Origin: an uncultured Collinsella sp.
Lineage (GTDB): Bacteria; Actinomycetota; Coriobacteriia; Coriobacteriales; Coriobacteriaceae
NCBI GenBank assembly: GCA_902489665.1
Contig: CABUAT010000031.1
Span: 1 to 23,114, forward strand
DNA length: 23,114 nucleotides
Direction: 5' to 3'
Shown: piece after piece, positions 21,703 through 23,114 of the stretch
Layout: every line of letters begins with the position of its first letter
How positions within the stretch are numbered: position 1 is the stretch's first letter
The notes under the pieces: model-generated
Seen by the model: the letters and a program-made list of their open reading frames with translations, nothing else
The model's database searches: none
Told to the model about the DNA's origin: nothing
Position numbers and translations under genes: made by a program

Positions 21703-22623
21703 GTGAACCTCAAGCGCGGAACCTGCTGGAACTGCGGCGCCGTGCGCGAGAAACCGGCGGATCTGGAAGATGCCGCGTTCCTGGATGAATCCAGAAGGGA
21801 CAGGGTCTACAAGACGAGCGTCGCGATACTCGAGAAGGGCAACAGGAAGGAAGCTGAGGCCGCAAAGGAAAGCCTCGAGAGGCTGGCCGAGCAGGGATAC
21901 GGGGACTCGGGCGAGAAGGCAAGAGAGGCCGGCGCGAAGATTGCGAACCTCTCCAAAAGGAGGAAGAAGATAGCCGTCGCGGCTGTCGCGGGCATCGTCC
22001 TGCTTGCCGTCATGGTCGCCATCTCGCCCCTGCCGTCCATGCTCGAAGCAAGGGCGGACATGAAGGCGGAGCAGGAGAAAATCGAAAGCGTCGCGATTGA
22101 GCAGACCGTCGAACTGGGAACATATTCGGGCGAGCTCTCGGCTTATACAGGAAAGGATATCGAGGGCCAACCGATTGAATGGATAGTCCTCCACAAGGAG
22201 GGCGACAGGGCTCTCCTCATGACCGAGCATTGCATCGATGAGATGGAATTCAGCGAGAATGGAGACGTATGGGACTTCAAGTCAAGCTCGCTGTATAGGT
22301 ATCTGAACGGACCCTTCAAAGAATACGCCTTCAACGATGCCGAGCGCGGGATTTTAGCAGGCGACGTAACGATTCTAGACTCCTGGAGCGATTACCTTAG
22401 CGAGGATAATATGTACGCGACTCTAGCCGGCACGGACGTCCCCGAGGCATGGTGGGCTTCCGATATAGAGAAATGCGAAGACGATTCATATGGGGCCTAC
22501 TACGCCGGTCAACCCTTGGCTAGTTACATTGACGAAGAAGGTGGCATCTCCTGCGGCGACCTCGGCAGCACGCAGGATTCGACTCTCGGAGTTCGCCCAG
22601 CCATCTGGGTCAAATTGAATTAG
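21703..22623 (+). CDS. C-terminal part of the split gene: zinc-ribbon remnant, TM helix, DUF6273-like domain
   Basis: 306 aa from GTG 21703, in the same frame as the preceding part and only 18 bases after its TGA. Starting here would keep the second zinc-ribbon pair (CWNCG, C8 and C11) but lose the first (CGC), which lies between the TGA and the GTG. Then come a helical Sel1-like charged segment (about 35-85), a transmembrane helix after a KRRKK stop (about 89-110) and a DUF6273-like domain (about 137-306) with GQPIEWIVLHKEGDRALLMTE, SSLYRYLNGPFKEYAFNDAE and the terminal GVRPAIWVKLN. Charge rule: zinc ribbon inside, DUF6273 outside. No good Shine-Dalgarno precedes the GTG. It may be expressed by readthrough, coupling, or not at all. 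Confidence 0.7.
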   Translation: MNLKRGTCWNCGAVREKPADLEDAAFLDESRRDRVYKTSVAILEKGNRKEAEAAKESLERLAEQGYGDSGEKAREAGAKIANLSKRRKKIAVAAVAGIVLLAVMVAISPLPSMLEARADMKAEQEKIESVAIEQTVELGTYSGELSAYTGKDIEGQPIEWIVLHKEGDRALLMTEHCIDEMEFSENGDVWDFKSSSLYRYLNGPFKEYAFNDAERGILAGDVTILDSWSDYLSEDNMYATLAGTDVPEAWWASDIEKCEDDSYGAYYAGQPLASYIDEEGGISCGDLGSTQDSTLGVRPAIWVKLN

Positions 22624-22653
22624 CAATCGATTTTTCCATCGGTTAAATTGTGA

Positions 22654-22687
22654 AGGTGGCTTCCGAACCATCGGGAGCTACCTTTAT
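22654..22687 (+). terminator. Probable terminator after the DUF6273 membrane gene
   Basis: AGGTGGCTTCCG (22654-22665) pairs with CGGGAGCTACCT (22672-22683; two G-U) over a six-base loop, followed by the weak tail TTATG. It is 30 bases after the stop codon. Confidence 0.65.
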
Positions 22688-22946
22688 GCGTTCACTTGAA
22701 CTTGGCTATTGCCGTGCCTTGGGAAGGATTACGCCGGGGGCATTCTTGTTGGAGTTGCCATGCAGTGTATTCGGGCTGACGTTTCAGTCGGAACAATCCA
22801 GATGAAGACTCCGGCACTGCTCAAACATTCCCGTTTAGTCATATACGTCACTGAAATCGCACTTGGCACCGAGACCAGTTACGTCCACATCCGCGTCCGG
22901 AACGAATCGAAGCGGTATCCCGTTTCAAAACGAAGCCTCGGTCCAT
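22688..22946. other. Region without a supported gene
   Basis: A 79-codon plus-strand frame (22709-22948) and a 64-codon minus-strand frame (22848-23042) exist but show no recognisable motif or good ribosome-binding site. In the frame of the downstream thioredoxin-like fragment there are stops at 22803 and 22836. The base composition is nearer 50 percent GC than in the housekeeping block. It may hold gene remnants. Confidence 0.4.
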
Positions 22947-23114
22947 GAAGGAGACTTTCCCATTTACATAGATTAAGATAAGGTCGTGAATGACCAATAT
23001 GAACTTGAGCATATTCCGTCCGTATTCATACTGGATGACCAAGGAAACATCATCGGCTCATCCGAAGGAGAGGAAGAACCTCTTGCCTTATTAAAGAAAT
23101 ACGCCGAATACAAC
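22947..23114 (+). pseudogene. Thioredoxin-like fragment, broken by TAA and cut by the window edge
   Basis: One frame reads EGDFPIYID, TAA (22974-22976), then DKVVNDQYELEHIPSVFIL and DDQGNIIGSSEGEEEP to the last base. The order aspartate-rich turn, IPSVFILDD (the cis-Pro strand) and DxxGNIIG matches the C-terminal half of thioredoxin/TlpA-like or bacteriocin-accessory proteins. The CxxC half should lie upstream but is not in frame. A GTG at 22986 could start a shorter product but no Shine-Dalgarno supports it, and it would lack the active site. Codons are A/T-richer than in the core genes. Either a decayed gene or the start of something that continues past the window. Confidence 0.45.

Noticed and set aside
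22709..22948. Plus-strand frame of 79 codons
   Set aside because: Weak start, no recognisable domain, and it overlaps the thioredoxin-like frame; kept only as an unsupported stretch.

Overview
The window reads as a GC-rich chromosomal segment of a Coriobacteriia-type actinobacterium. A gut Collinsella is my best guess, from codon use, gene order and the look of the accessory genes; I could not run a database search. It has three parts.

(1) Positions 1-1943 are a small, rearranged tRNA region. The first 55 bases exactly duplicate positions 1945-1999, which are the leader and first codons of the ABC-F gene. They are followed by a promoter, a tRNA-CAU (Met-type), a terminator, an IS110-family element bounded by 25-bp inverted repeats whose transposase has lost most of its catalytic domain, and then a promoter, tRNA-Ala(GGC) and a terminator.

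(2) Positions 1975-19054 are a dense block of housekeeping genes, all on the + strand, with short gaps or overlaps. In order: ABC-F ATPase, small membrane protein, M50 metalloprotease, scpA, scpB, an RluB/RsuA-type pseudouridine synthase, cmk, a PlsC-like acyltransferase, ispH, a PDZ/radical-SAM/DUF512 protein, der, plsY, gpsA, rpe, a cysteine desulfurase, a NIF3-like protein, a coiled-coil zinc-ribbon protein and coaBC. They cover ribosome function (ABC-F, RluB, Der), chromosome condensation (ScpA/B), phospholipid synthesis (GpsA, PlsY, PlsC), isoprenoids (IspH), Fe-S supply (cysteine desulfurase, serving IspH and the radical-SAM protein) and CoA synthesis. Many Shine-Dalgarno sequences lie inside or across the end of the preceding gene, so translational coupling is likely.

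(3) From tRNA-Pro(GGG) and its terminator (19135-19250) to the end the character changes to accessory DNA. It starts with about 470 bp of gene-free DNA packed with hairpins. Next is a minus-strand gene for a large Flp/type IVb-like prepilin with a C-terminal DUF6273-like domain. Its leader codons contain an 11-G homopolymer, and a change of one base either way truncates the protein, so it looks phase-variable. A divergent intergenic region with two strong palindromes separates it from a + strand set: a small two-helix membrane protein and one long reading frame (21205-22623) broken by a single in-frame TGA inside a zinc ribbon, whose C-terminal half again carries a DUF6273-like domain. The window ends in a thioredoxin-like coding fragment that runs off the edge.

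The best candidates for something new are the phase-variable DUF6273 pilin with a variable-looking C-terminus, its divergent TGA-split membrane DUF6273 neighbour, and the hairpin array downstream of the pilin gene.
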